A stretch of 64,000 nucleotides of DNA from Flavobacterium album (GTDB taxonomy: Bacteria > Bacteroidota > Bacteroidia > Flavobacteriales > Flavobacteriaceae). The position numbers and the translations under genes are program-made. This document shows positions 1-8,059 of this stretch, piece after piece; the first letter of the stretch is position 1, and each line of letters starts with the position of its first letter. The notes under the pieces are model-generated. The model was not told the DNA's origin and made no database searches. It saw only the letters and a list, made by a program, of their open reading frames with translations. The stretch lies in the NCBI RefSeq assembly GCF_003096035.1, contig NZ_CP029186.1, positions 633,001-697,000 on the forward strand, written 5' to 3'.

Positions 1-640
1 GGGTCATGTTCACCTCGTTGAACGTGGTAAGCATGGCTGTTTCGTTCTTAGCCGACACCAAACGCTCTGCCACCTTCCTGCGAAGCATGGAAAGCTTTGT
101 TTTCTCAGAGCCGCGGTTGCCGCCTGTTGGCGTACCCATAGACGGCACATGGTTTACTGCATCGTCTTTGGTGATCCTTCCGCCTTTTCCGGTTCCGGAA
201 ACGGTTTGCGGGTCAACGTTCTTCTCGTCTAATATTTTGCGTGCTGCCGGAGATGGCGTACCCGCTGCATAGCTTTTCTCTGCCGGGGCAGGAGCTGGTG
301 CAGCTTTTGGCTCTTCCCTCTTAGGCTCTTCTTTTTTCTCTTCAGCTTTTGGCGCTTCAGGTGCTTTTTCTTCTTTTGCAGGAGCAACGCCGTCAGGTTT
401 GGCTCCGTCGGTATCAATAAGGCATACAACCTGCCCTACCTTCACTGCGTCGCCTTCTTCTGCCTTTAGGGTAATGATACCCGCAACTTCGGCAGGAAGC
501 TCAAGGGTTGCTTTATCTGAATCCACTTCGGCAATAGCCTGGTCTTTCTCTACATAATCCCCGTCTTTTACCAGCCATGTTGCGATTTCAACTTCTGTGA
601 TCGATTCTCCCGGTGAAGGGACTTTCATTTCTAAAATCAT
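1..640 (-). CDS. odhB: 2-oxoglutarate dehydrogenase E2, dihydrolipoyl succinyltransferase (partial, C-terminus off the left edge)
   Basis: E2 core enzyme of the 2-oxoglutarate dehydrogenase complex; it moves succinyl groups from E1 to CoA in the TCA cycle. The frame is open from an ATG at 640 to the left edge, so about 213 residues are present. Seen: an N-terminal lipoyl domain with the lipoylated lysine in EVDSDKATLELPA (K43), an Ala/Pro/Lys/Glu-rich linker at about residues 78-125, a peripheral-subunit binding domain (SPAARKILDEKNVDP), then the start of the catalytic acyltransferase domain (EKTKLSMLRRKVAERL). The catalytic His motif lies outside the window. It starts 48 bases after sucA on the same strand, so the two are probably co-transcribed. 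Succinyl rather than acetyl specificity is inferred from the sucA neighbour. Confidence 0.93.
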   Translation of the reverse strand, partial: MILEMKVPSPGESITEVEIATWLVKDGDYVEKDQAIAEVDSDKATLELPAEVAGIITLKAEEGDAVKVGQVVCLIDTDGAKPDGVAPAKEEKAPEAPKAEEKKEEPKREEPKAAPAPAPAEKSYAAGTPSPAARKILDEKNVDPQTVSGTGKGGRITKDDAVNHVPSMGTPTGGNRGSEKTKLSMLRRKVAERLVSAKNETAMLTTFNEVNMT

Positions 641-688
641 ATCAGTATGCTTTATTGTGTTCTATAGTATTGAAAATCAAAAATACGA

Positions 689-3469
689 TTAATTAAATAA
701 ATCCTTATTAAAAACCATCGCAATAGCGGCAGCATGGCGTTTTTTAGAACGGGTATAGCTACCGGCAGCAGGTGCGCTGTAGGCTTTAAGCGATGCTACC
801 CTGAATTTTACTTCGTTAAAGTTCATCAGCATGTAGCTGTAAGCACCCATGTTCCTCGGCTCTTCCTGTGCCCATACATAATCATCGGCATTAGGGTATT
901 TTGCTATTATTTCCTTAAGCTGTTCTACAGGCAGCGGGAACAATTGCTCGATCCTTACCACAGCAACATCATCACGTTTCAGGTTTTCCCTTTCGGCAAT
1001 AAGGTCGTAGTAGAACTTACCGGTACAAAACACTAACGTTTTCACTTTTGCTTTGTCTGCTGCCGGGTCGTCAAGCACTTCCTGGAAGCTGCCTTCTGCA
1101 AATTCCTCAACAGAAGAAACTACGAGCGGGTGGCGCAGCAAGCTCTTCGGCGTGAATACGATAAGCGGCTTGCGGAACGTGGTTTTCATCTGCCTCCTCA
1201 ACAGGTGGAAGAAGTTAGCCGGCGTGGTACAGTCGGCCACATACATATTGTGGTTCGCGCAAAGCTGCAGGTAACGCTCCATACGGGCGGATGAGTGCTC
1301 TGCTCCCTGGCCTTCATAGCCGTGCGGCAACAGCATCACAATACCGTTCTGGTTGTTCCATTTATCTTCAGCCGCCGAAATGTACTGGTCGATCATGATC
1401 TGTGCACCGTTGGAGAAATCCCCAAACTGCGCTTCCCATATCGTAAGCGTTTTAGGGCTGGCAAGGGCATACCCGTAGTCAAAGCCCAACACGCCATATT
1501 CTGACAGCAATGAGTTATAAATATGGAACTTGCCCCTTTGGTCTTTCAGCATGTTAAGCAGTACAACTTCCTCTTCAGAGTCTTCTACTTTTACTACGGC
1601 GTGGCGGTGCGAGAAGGTTCCCCTTTCCACATCCTGGCCGGACATTCGTACATCGTAACCCTCTGTAAGCAATGACCCATACGCCAGCAATTCGGCCATA
1701 GCCCAGTCCAGCTTATCGGTTTCAAAGTACATCGCTTTCCTGTCGTTGATAAGCTTTTGTATCTTGCTGATGAATTTTTTGTCCGAAGGAAGCTCGGTTA
1801 TCACTTTAGCGATATCCGTAAGTATGTCTTTAGAGAAAGCAGTATTCACTTTCTGTAGCATTTGTGCTTCATCTGCCTGTGCATAACCCTCCCACTCGTT
1901 CTGCATGAACGGCGTGATGATGGTCAGGTCTTTTTTGCGCGAAGCCTCAAGGTTCTCCTCAAGCACGGCCTTGTATTCTTTTTCAAGTGTGCCAACATAA
2001 TCGTTGCCTATTACGCCCTCGCTGATAAGCTTTTCGGCATAAATGTCGCGCGGATTCTGGTGCTTGGCAATTATCTTGTATAATTTCGGCTGGGTAAAAC
2101 GTGGCTCATCACCTTCGTTGTGGCCGTATTTCCTGTATCCTAAAAGGTCAATGAAAACGTCGCTGCCAAATTCCATCCTGTAATCCAGGGCGAACAATAT
2201 GGCATGAACTACTGCCTCGGCATCATCGGCATTCACGTGAAGCACCGGCGACAATGTTACTTTGGCCACATCGGTACAATACGTAGACGAACGCGCATCA
2301 AGGTAGTTGGTAGTAAAGCCTACCTGGTTGTTTACTACCAAATGGATCGTACCGCCTGTTTTGTAGCCGTCAAGCTTCGCCATCTGCACGATCTCATATA
2401 CAATACCCTGGCCTGCTACGGCAGCATCGCCATGCAGCGCTATAGGGAGCACTTTAGAGAAATCATCGGCATAATGCCTGTCCTGCTTGGCGCGCGCGAT
2501 ACCTTCAATCACCGCCCCTACAGTTTCAAGGTGCGACGGGTTTGGCGCGAGGTTAAGGTTTATCTGCTTCCCGTTCTTTGTCAGCTTGTCGGCAGTAAGG
2601 CCAAGGTGGTATTTTACGTCACCGTCAAAAAGTGCATCGTCATCATAATCCTTACCATCGAACTCGCTGAAGATATCGGAAGTCGACTTGCCGAACACGT
2701 TCGCCAATACGTTAAGGCGGCCCCTGTGCGGCATACCCATTACGAACTGCTCCACGCCTTTATCAGCTGCAGCCTCAATAAGCGCATCGAGCGCCGGGAT
2801 AAGCGATTCGCCACCCTCAAGGGAGAAACGTTTCTGGCCCACATATTTTGTATGGAGGAAGTTCTCGAAGGAAACCGCCTCATTCAGTTTTGAAAGTATG
2901 TTTTTCTTTTGGTCAGCCGAAAAATTGGGCTGGTTATCATTAACGGTAAGCCTGTTCTGTATCCATTTCCTTACTTCAGGATCACGGATGTACATGTACT
3001 CGATACCGATGTGCTGGCAGTACACCTTACGCAGGTGGTCTACGATCTGCCTAAGGGTTGCCTGCTGCAATCCTGCTTCTTTGGCCGCATCGAATGTTGT
3101 ATCTAAGTCGGCATCTGACAGGCCGAAAGTTTCCAGTGAAAGGTTGGGCGAGAATATCCTCCTGTCCCTTACCGGATTGGTTTTGGTGAAAAGGTGGCCG
3201 CGCGTGCGGTAGCCTTCGATAAGGTTGAGTACCTTAAACTCCTTTTGTAATTTTTCAGGGATGCCCGAATAGTCGGAAACCGGCTGCGCGGCAGGACGTT
3301 CCTGCTGTACATCCAGTACTTCATAACCATTGCCCTGCATTCCGAAATCGAATCCCTGAAAGAAGCTTCTCCAGCTTGGTTCAACACTGTCGGGATTCTC
3401 TATATATTGATCGTATAAATCTGCGAAAAAAGCGGTGTGTGCCGCGTTTAAGAATGAAAACCTATCCAT
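689..3469 (-). CDS. sucA: 2-oxoglutarate dehydrogenase E1 component
   Basis: Thiamine-diphosphate enzyme that decarboxylates 2-oxoglutarate and succinylates the lipoyl group of E2. The 926-residue length is normal for the family (E. coli 933). Seen: the N-terminal segment DLYDQYIENPDSVEPSW that is typical of SucA, the TPP/Mg motif LHGDAAVAGQGIVYE followed by NNQVGFTT, the active-site stretch MPHRGRLNVLANV, and the C-terminal transketolase-like half (GFDYGYALASP, QFGDFSNGAQ). The ATG at 3469 fits a good -7 element at 3509-3516. odhB follows 48 bases downstream. Identification is firm. Confidence 0.97.
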   Translation of the reverse strand: MDRFSFLNAAHTAFFADLYDQYIENPDSVEPSWRSFFQGFDFGMQGNGYEVLDVQQERPAAQPVSDYSGIPEKLQKEFKVLNLIEGYRTRGHLFTKTNPVRDRRIFSPNLSLETFGLSDADLDTTFDAAKEAGLQQATLRQIVDHLRKVYCQHIGIEYMYIRDPEVRKWIQNRLTVNDNQPNFSADQKKNILSKLNEAVSFENFLHTKYVGQKRFSLEGGESLIPALDALIEAAADKGVEQFVMGMPHRGRLNVLANVFGKSTSDIFSEFDGKDYDDDALFDGDVKYHLGLTADKLTKNGKQINLNLAPNPSHLETVGAVIEGIARAKQDRHYADDFSKVLPIALHGDAAVAGQGIVYEIVQMAKLDGYKTGGTIHLVVNNQVGFTTNYLDARSSTYCTDVAKVTLSPVLHVNADDAEAVVHAILFALDYRMEFGSDVFIDLLGYRKYGHNEGDEPRFTQPKLYKIIAKHQNPRDIYAEKLISEGVIGNDYVGTLEKEYKAVLEENLEASRKKDLTIITPFMQNEWEGYAQADEAQMLQKVNTAFSKDILTDIAKVITELPSDKKFISKIQKLINDRKAMYFETDKLDWAMAELLAYGSLLTEGYDVRMSGQDVERGTFSHRHAVVKVEDSEEEVVLLNMLKDQRGKFHIYNSLLSEYGVLGFDYGYALASPKTLTIWEAQFGDFSNGAQIMIDQYISAAEDKWNNQNGIVMLLPHGYEGQGAEHSSARMERYLQLCANHNMYVADCTTPANFFHLLRRQMKTTFRKPLIVFTPKSLLRHPLVVSSVEEFAEGSFQEVLDDPAADKAKVKTLVFCTGKFYYDLIAERENLKRDDVAVVRIEQLFPLPVEQLKEIIAKYPNADDYVWAQEEPRNMGAYSYMLMNFNEVKFRVASLKAYSAPAAGSYTRSKKRHAAAIAMVFNKDLFN

Positions 3470-3508
3470 ACTAATGTCTTTATACCTTAGTTTTTAAAAA
3501 AATCAATG

Positions 3509-3516
3509 CAAAAGTA
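3509..3516 (-). promoter_or_regulatory. Bacteroidetes -7 promoter element of sucA
   Basis: On the minus strand this reads TACTTTTG, an exact TAnnTTTG match, 40 bases before the sucA start. No clear -33 TTG is seen at the usual distance. Confidence 0.6.
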
Positions 3517-3583
3517 CGATAATTGTAATAATCTTATCACGTTTTTTCTATATTTATCAATAGTATTTATACCTTATGCCGCT

Positions 3584-4141
3584 ATGGAAAATTACATTAA
3601 CATTTTATTGGGAAAACGGGCGTTGCTTATAGTATCCTTCATGTTTGCCTTCTCCTCGCACGCGCAGGATGAAGATCAAAATTTCTGGAGCCATGTCCGT
3701 TTCGGCGGCAATATCGGGGTTGGCTTTGGCAGCGGGTATACCGACATACTGATTGCTCCCGGTGCGATATACCAGTTTAACGATTACATGGCGCTGGGCG
3801 CCGGCCTGCAGGGAGCTTATGTGTACCAAAGGGATTATTATTCTTCAAAGATGTATGGCGGCTCTGTAATCGGCATATTGAATCCCTTGCCTCAAATCCA
3901 GCTGTCTGCAGAATTGGAACAGCTTCGGGTAAATCTTGACTATGATGACAAATATTACCAACAATACATGACCGGCTCCGGCATTCCAATGAAAAGGGAT
4001 TTCTGGAATACGGCCTTATTCTTCGGTGCCGGCTACAGGATGGATAATGTGACTATCGGGATGCGGTATAATGTGCTGTATAAAGAACGGGATTTAGTGT
4101 ACAGCAATGCGTTTATGCCTTTTGTGAGGGTTTATTTTTAA
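3584..4141 (+). CDS. Small outer membrane beta-barrel-like protein next to sucA
   Basis: Protein of 185 residues using the ATG at 3584. A start at 3506 would put a poor leader in front of a good signal peptide (LLIVSFMFAFSSHAQ, cut after about residue 28). The mature part alternates aromatic and small residues, has several Gly-rich strands (FGGNIGVGFGSG, MALGAGLQGAYVYQ) and ends in a terminal aromatic (FVRVYF), all typical of a small outer membrane barrel. From memory, homologues in this position beside sucA have been labelled alpha-ketoglutarate decarboxylase in flavobacterial genomes. Nothing here supports an enzyme. It is divergent from sucA with only 114 bases between the starts. Function unknown. 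Confidence 0.75.
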   Translation: MENYINILLGKRALLIVSFMFAFSSHAQDEDQNFWSHVRFGGNIGVGFGSGYTDILIAPGAIYQFNDYMALGAGLQGAYVYQRDYYSSKMYGGSVIGILNPLPQIQLSAELEQLRVNLDYDDKYYQQYMTGSGIPMKRDFWNTALFFGAGYRMDNVTIGMRYNVLYKERDLVYSNAFMPFVRVYF

Positions 4142-4153
4142 ATGACGGACGAA

Positions 4154-4313
4154 ATGGAACGCGGATGATCCCGCCTGCCGCGGGACAAGCTACGGATTTG
4201 GGCGTTTGCACGGATTTTTATCTGCAATATATACACCTACAAGGTCTTTGAGACCTTGCAGGAGTTACAGATCATCGTACAGCCAACCTGCAAGGTTTTG
4301 AAACCTTGTAGGT
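4154..4313. repeat. Intergenic composite repeat: 'ggaacgcggat' block plus two 'caaggt' palindromes
   Basis: Three parts fill the gap after 4141. A block begins ATGGAACGCGGATGA and ends CGGATTTTTATCTGC (4154-4225). A palindrome, CCTACAAGGTCTTTGAGACCTTGCAGG, lies at 4236-4262. A related one, CCTGCAAGGTTTTGAAACCTTGTAGG, lies at 4286-4313. The same blocks recur near 15108, 53780, 57281, 61483 and 62200. Confidence 0.8.
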
Positions 4314-4320
4314 AAATTGC

Positions 4321-5040
4321 TTAATTATTATTAAAAAGTTGAATTCTGTCCAAGTGTTGCCTAATGATCTGACCCATATCCTTTAGTAATTCTGGTTTTA
4401 CGTTCGCACTCAATTGCCTTGTATGAATAACAAGCTTTTTCCCATCCTCGCTATAATGCGTATAAAACCAATTTGCAGAAGTATACTGTTTACCATCAAC
4501 AAATTTTACTCCAAAAATTTTATCTATTTCACGAATTTTATCATTATTCCTAATATAATTTGAGCATGCCAATACTACTACCGGGAAATTCTGAATAAAT
4601 TTTGATTCTTTGAATAATTGCTTTCGTTCATTCAACCCTGTTTTATCTGCGTTTGCCGTATTTTTTTCAGGTGAATCATTTATTTCAGTTGTGAATACAT
4701 TTTCAAGAAAATCGACATGAAAAGGTTTCATTTCCTTTTCAAAGATTATATCAGTTAGTTTTTGATATTTGCTCCAAGTATTTTTTCCCCATCCAGCTCT
4801 TAATACGTGACCATTTTCAACAGGATAATTTAAAATTTCACAACTGTTGTTTTCAATGTATCCCCTCCATTCGTTTGCATTCTTGAGATATTGGGACATT
4901 CTTTCAACTTCATTTTTTTTGATTGCTGATTCTTTACCAACGAATAATATATTAGCATATGGATTTCCTATCCCTATGAAGTATTCTTTATTAATTCCTT
5001 GGCTTACAAATTCTTTAAACTCTTCAGTATGTTTTGTCAT
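4321..5040 (-). CDS. Hypothetical protein, possibly uracil-DNA-glycosylase-like fold
   Basis: Protein of 239 residues that I do not recognise firmly. The stretch FIGIGNPYANILFVGKESA resembles motif 1 of the UDG superfamily (a small-residue turn followed by ILFVG). TWSKYQKLTDIIF and a late IHTRQLS stand roughly where other UDG motifs would be. No catalytic residue can be assigned with confidence. There is no signal peptide or membrane segment. It is clearly richer in A and T than the flanking genes and its codons differ from those of the housekeeping neighbours, which hints at acquisition. It stands alone, downstream of an intergenic repeat and 111 bases from the next gene. Confidence 0.5.
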   Translation of the reverse strand: MTKHTEEFKEFVSQGINKEYFIGIGNPYANILFVGKESAIKKNEVERMSQYLKNANEWRGYIENNSCEILNYPVENGHVLRAGWGKNTWSKYQKLTDIIFEKEMKPFHVDFLENVFTTEINDSPEKNTANADKTGLNERKQLFKESKFIQNFPVVVLACSNYIRNNDKIREIDKIFGVKFVDGKQYTSANWFYTHYSEDGKKLVIHTRQLSANVKPELLKDMGQIIRQHLDRIQLFNNN

Positions 5041-5151
5041 TTGGCTTGTTTTTAGATTATTAAATAGATTTCCATAAATCTAATTTTTTAAAATCGAAAG
5101 CCAAACCTGAAAGAACAGTTTTTTAAAATCATCAACTAATACTTACAATCA

Positions 5152-5649
5152 TCAACCCAAAAAAGTAATCACCGCCTCATTGTTTTGTGCGGCTCCGGCA
5201 TATATTTCCTTAAGCACGTTGAAATAATGAAGCACATATTCCAGGCCGCTATTATCTTCCCAAATATCCGGGTAAATGCCGGCCATGGCTTTGGGGTCAT
5301 ACCTTTTTTTCAGGTCATCGGCAGTCACTGCTGCAAGCATCTCATTGAGTTCGCGAACCTGCTCCGGTGTAAGGTAATGTCCGGGGCCATAACCAAGGTC
5401 CTGGTCTTCATCAACGATCTGGCCACTGAACAGAACCGCCGACAATGGATGATCACTGTCATTCAGCGCCTGCCCTGTCAGGACAAACAACAAACCTTCC
5501 CATGACTTGTCCAGATCCCGTATAACGTTACGGTCGATCTCTTCCTGTTCATAAATATCCTCAAGTTTTTGATTAATTTTCGAACTGTCTTTCAATATCT
5601 CTTCAAGTTCCTCACCTGAAACGCGGAGTAAATTAGCTATTATGCCCAT
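5152..5649 (-). CDS. DUF1877 (YfbM-like) family protein
   Basis: Cytoplasmic protein of 165 residues. It opens with MGIIANLLRVSGEELEEIL and carries LDKSWEGLLFVLTGQ and the tail AGIYPDIWEDNSGLEYVLHYFNVLKEIY, a pattern typical of DUF1877/YfbM proteins. No function is established for that family. It is the last gene of a minus-strand operon and starts 18 bases after the 117-residue gene. The family call rests on remembered pattern only. Confidence 0.75.
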   Translation of the reverse strand: MGIIANLLRVSGEELEEILKDSSKINQKLEDIYEQEEIDRNVIRDLDKSWEGLLFVLTGQALNDSDHPLSAVLFSGQIVDEDQDLGYGPGHYLTPEQVRELNEMLAAVTADDLKKRYDPKAMAGIYPDIWEDNSGLEYVLHYFNVLKEIYAGAAQNNEAVITFLG

Positions 5650-5667
5650 TATATATTTTTAAACTGA

Positions 5668-6021
5668 TTAGTATTTATTCCTGAACCACACTTTCTGCCA
5701 TTCCCTTTTCAACACCAAGAAAGCCACCTGTTCGGATAGCTCCACAAGGTCAGAGCCATCGAGCGATCGTATTTCCTTTTCAGGCACATCAATGATGTAA
5801 AGCAGGTTCAGGTATTCAGCGAACTTGTGCTGGATAAGGCTGTAGATCTTTTCATGTATCCCGATCTTGAGGTTTATTGGTGAGATATCCACAGGGAGGT
5901 CAACCGTTTCATTAGCCAGGGCAAAGTCTTTATTGAGCTGCTCCACCAGCTTGATGTACAACTTTTCTTTTTGCGCTTCACTCAGGAGCAGGTCGGTGTT
6001 TTGGGGTGCGGTAAATGTCAT
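5668..6021 (-). CDS. Hypothetical protein, 117 residues
   Basis: Not recognised. A soluble, mostly helical acidic protein (SEAQKEKLYIKLVEQLNKDF, ISPINLKIGIHEKIYSLIQ) with no signal peptide, membrane segment or metal motif. Its ATG follows the stop codon of the upstream membrane protein gene directly (TAA then ATG), so translation is almost certainly coupled. That position, rather than its sequence, is the main evidence that it is real. Confidence 0.7.
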   Translation of the reverse strand: MTFTAPQNTDLLLSEAQKEKLYIKLVEQLNKDFALANETVDLPVDISPINLKIGIHEKIYSLIQHKFAEYLNLLYIIDVPEKEIRSLDGSDLVELSEQVAFLVLKREWQKVWFRNKY

Positions 6022-6765
6022 TTATATTGTTTTATGCTGCTTCTTTTTCTTTTCCCAAATGTCAACAATTTTTGCCAGCAGGACATCGCCCCCGGCATAA
6101 AAAAATACGGCACCCATGGGCGGATTGGCGGCAGGGATAACACCAAAGGTTTTCGGCGCCCATGCCCAGCATTTAAAATAAGTGCCTCCCAATTCTATAA
6201 AAATAACGCACAGCGCGATGAAGAAATACATATTCTGCCAGCGTTTCCTTCGCAATAGTATAAAAAACAGGATACCGGACACTACCGAAAACAGGTCGTT
6301 GAGGAATATCCCCACACCGAGGAACAGCAGGAAAAAAGCGGTAACGAAAAACTGAAGCAGCTTTTTATACCCTGTCTTTGCAAAACGGGTATGGGCAAAA
6401 ATATAGCCAGAAGCATATACTATAGCATGCCCGAACGGTACATACAGCGGGATAGCTGCTGTGCGGTACTCGTACATCCCGAGCAGCTTGCAGAAAATGA
6501 GTTCACCGATATAGGACAGGCCCACCATAACAAACATCAGCCTGCGCAGCCGCTCATCGGACACCCAAAACATGGCGAGGAAATAAAGTATTGCCAGGAT
6601 ATTCGTTATCTGCCGCCCATCAAAATAAGTATTTAAAAAAGAAACAGAATCGATACCAAGCGCAGCGACAGTAAAAAAAGGAAAGCCTAATGCCAGCCAT
6701 AACTGGCCCCGGTTAACAGGGACTGTAGCGTCCGGTGGCACTATCCTTACTGAAAGCAGTCTCAT
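6022..6765 (-). CDS. Polytopic membrane protein coupled to the prenyl synthase gene
   Basis: Protein of 247 residues with about seven or eight hydrophobic segments (for example LALGFPFFTVAALGI, NILAILYFLAMFWV, LLQFFVTAFFLLFLGVGIF, MYFFIALCVIFIELG). The segment CKLLGMYEYRTAAIPLYVPFG, with a Tyr motif before a Pro-rich turn, loosely resembles carotenoid-pathway membrane proteins such as the DUF422/CruF group; this likeness is weak. Its start overlaps the stop of the prenyl diphosphate synthase gene by four bases (ATGA), so the pair is translationally coupled. A lipid or isoprenoid role is a reasonable inference from that alone. Confidence 0.6.
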   Translation of the reverse strand: MRLLSVRIVPPDATVPVNRGQLWLALGFPFFTVAALGIDSVSFLNTYFDGRQITNILAILYFLAMFWVSDERLRRLMFVMVGLSYIGELIFCKLLGMYEYRTAAIPLYVPFGHAIVYASGYIFAHTRFAKTGYKKLLQFFVTAFFLLFLGVGIFLNDLFSVVSGILFFILLRRKRWQNMYFFIALCVIFIELGGTYFKCWAWAPKTFGVIPAANPPMGAVFFYAGGDVLLAKIVDIWEKKKKQHKTI

Positions 6766-7736
6766 ACCTTCCTGCCCATAAGGCCCAGCCCGAAGTTTTT
6801 GAGCATTGCCTTTTTATCCTCCGAGATATCCATTTTTTCCAAAGTGGCAAAAGCTTTCAGGGTATAGTCTTCGATTGCCTGCTTTGTCGCAGCATCGGCA
6901 CCGGTATGCCTGAAGATATTTTTTACTGCCACGATCTTGTCGGTATAATCTTCCGGCTGTATGGCAAACCATTGCAGCAGGTTTTCCTTTTCGTACGGGT
7001 TGGCCTGCGCCAAAGCCTTCAGGTATAAGTAAGTCTTTTTGTTTTCGATGATATCGCCGCCGACCTGCTTCCCGAAGGTTTCCGGGTCGCCAAAAGCGTC
7101 GAGGTAATCGTCCTGCAGCTGGAAGGCAATACCGAGGTTCAGCCCGAAATCATAAATAAGGTCGCAGTTCTCCTGTGTAGTTTGCGCCACGATAGCGCCC
7201 ATTTTCATGGCTGCCGCTACCAGCACAGCTGTTTTATATTCGATCATCCTGAGGTATTCCGGCAGGGTAACGTCGTCACGCTGCTCAAAATCCACATCCC
7301 ATTGCTGGCCTTCGCATACTTCGAGCGCCGTTTTACTGAATAATTTTGCCAGCGAGCGGAATACTTCCGGCTCATATTCCTCAAAATGGCGATAAGCCAG
7401 TATGAGCATCGCGTCACCCGAAAGGATGCCGGTATTGAGGTCCCATTTTTCGTGCACGGTCTGGTGGCCGCGGCGCAACGGGGCATCGTCCATAATATCG
7501 TCATGCACCAACGAGAAGTTGTGGAATATCTCCACCGCAATAGCAGCAGGAAGGGCTTTACGGCAGTCGGCATTAAAAATCTCTGCAGCCATCAATGTAA
7601 GTACAGGCCGCATGCGCTTGCCGCCCAAAGACACTATATACTGTATGGGACGGTAAAGGTTTACAGGTTCTTTCTCTAAGGAAGTGGTTGCAAAATAATC
7701 GGAAATGATCTGCTGGTAATGCCCTATCGGATGCAT
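6762..7736 (-). CDS. Polyprenyl (farnesyl/geranylgeranyl) diphosphate synthase
   Basis: Trans-prenyl chain-lengthening enzyme that condenses isopentenyl diphosphate with an allylic diphosphate. Length 324, normal for the family. Seen: GGKRMRPVL near residues 39-46, the first aspartate-rich motif DDIMD at 79-83 followed by RRGHQTVHEKW, the lysine-threonine pair YKTA near 168, and the second aspartate-rich motif DDYLD at 209-213. Product length cannot be fixed from this sequence; C15 or C20 is likely. It is the first gene of a four-gene minus-strand operon. Family certain, exact product not. Confidence 0.9.
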   Translation of the reverse strand: MHPIGHYQQIISDYFATTSLEKEPVNLYRPIQYIVSLGGKRMRPVLTLMAAEIFNADCRKALPAAIAVEIFHNFSLVHDDIMDDAPLRRGHQTVHEKWDLNTGILSGDAMLILAYRHFEEYEPEVFRSLAKLFSKTALEVCEGQQWDVDFEQRDDVTLPEYLRMIEYKTAVLVAAAMKMGAIVAQTTQENCDLIYDFGLNLGIAFQLQDDYLDAFGDPETFGKQVGGDIIENKKTYLYLKALAQANPYEKENLLQWFAIQPEDYTDKIVAVKNIFRHTGADAATKQAIEDYTLKAFATLEKMDISEDKKAMLKNFGLGLMGRKV

Positions 7737-7786
7737 GAAGTTATTTTTTTGCTAAGGTACAAAGTTTATTACTATGAAGAATTATT

Positions 7787-7931
7787 CCACAGAGATTAGC
7801 AAAGAAGCCCAAAGATTAGCAAAAGAAAATTTAAGGTTTAACAGAAGTTCCCAAAGACTTATCCTGCCAGGAAAAGTCACTTTGCATCTTCCTGACTCAC
7901 AAGATTTGCGCTTCTTTGTGAATCTCTGTTG
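7787..7931. repeat. Imperfect inverted-repeat element, about 145 bp
   Basis: The left arm at 7787-7817 (CCACAGAGATTAGCAAAGAA onwards) matches the reverse complement of 7901-7931 (CAACAGAGATTCACAAAGAA onwards) with a few mismatches. A nested pair, CAAAGACTT and AAAGTCACTTTG, lies near the centre. It carries no gene and looks like a small dispersed palindromic element. Confidence 0.65.
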
Positions 7932-7997
7932 TATTTCTACAAATTGGTATCCAGTAGCTTACGAAAATGATATATGTTAAAATAATCAAAAAACTTT

Positions 7998-8025
7998 GGA
8001 AACTTTTTAGGTTTTAAAAGTTTCC
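7998..8025. promoter_or_regulatory. Palindromic operator candidate before the first tetR gene
   Basis: GGAAACTTTT (7998-8007) and its exact reverse complement AAAAGTTTCC (8016-8025) are separated by 8 bases. The palindrome lies just upstream of the TACCTTTG element at 8031-8038, where a bound TetR dimer would block transcription. Confidence 0.6.
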
Positions 8026-8030
8026 TAACA

Positions 8031-8038
8031 TACCTTTG
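8031..8038 (+). promoter_or_regulatory. -7 promoter element of the first tetR gene
   Basis: TACCTTTG, an exact TAnnTTTG match, 21 bases before the ATG at 8060. The -33 region falls inside the palindrome at 7998-8025. Confidence 0.65.
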
Positions 8039-8059
8039 CACCGGATTTTTAAAGGACGA

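Larger units (their letters stand above)
7737..8059. other. Long intergenic region: inverted-repeat element plus TetR control region
   Basis: These 323 bases hold a foldable inverted repeat (7787-7931), then a perfect 10-bp-arm palindrome and a -7 element for the TetR gene that starts at 8060. A 68-codon frame at 7774-7980 lies entirely over the inverted repeat and is not credible as a gene. Confidence 0.7.

Noticed and set aside
2204..2893. 229-residue frame antisense to sucA
   Set aside because: Lies wholly within the well-supported sucA gene and has no recognisable domain.
7774..7980. 68-codon open frame on the plus strand
   Set aside because: It lies exactly over an inverted-repeat element; the protein is low in pattern and matches no family known to me.
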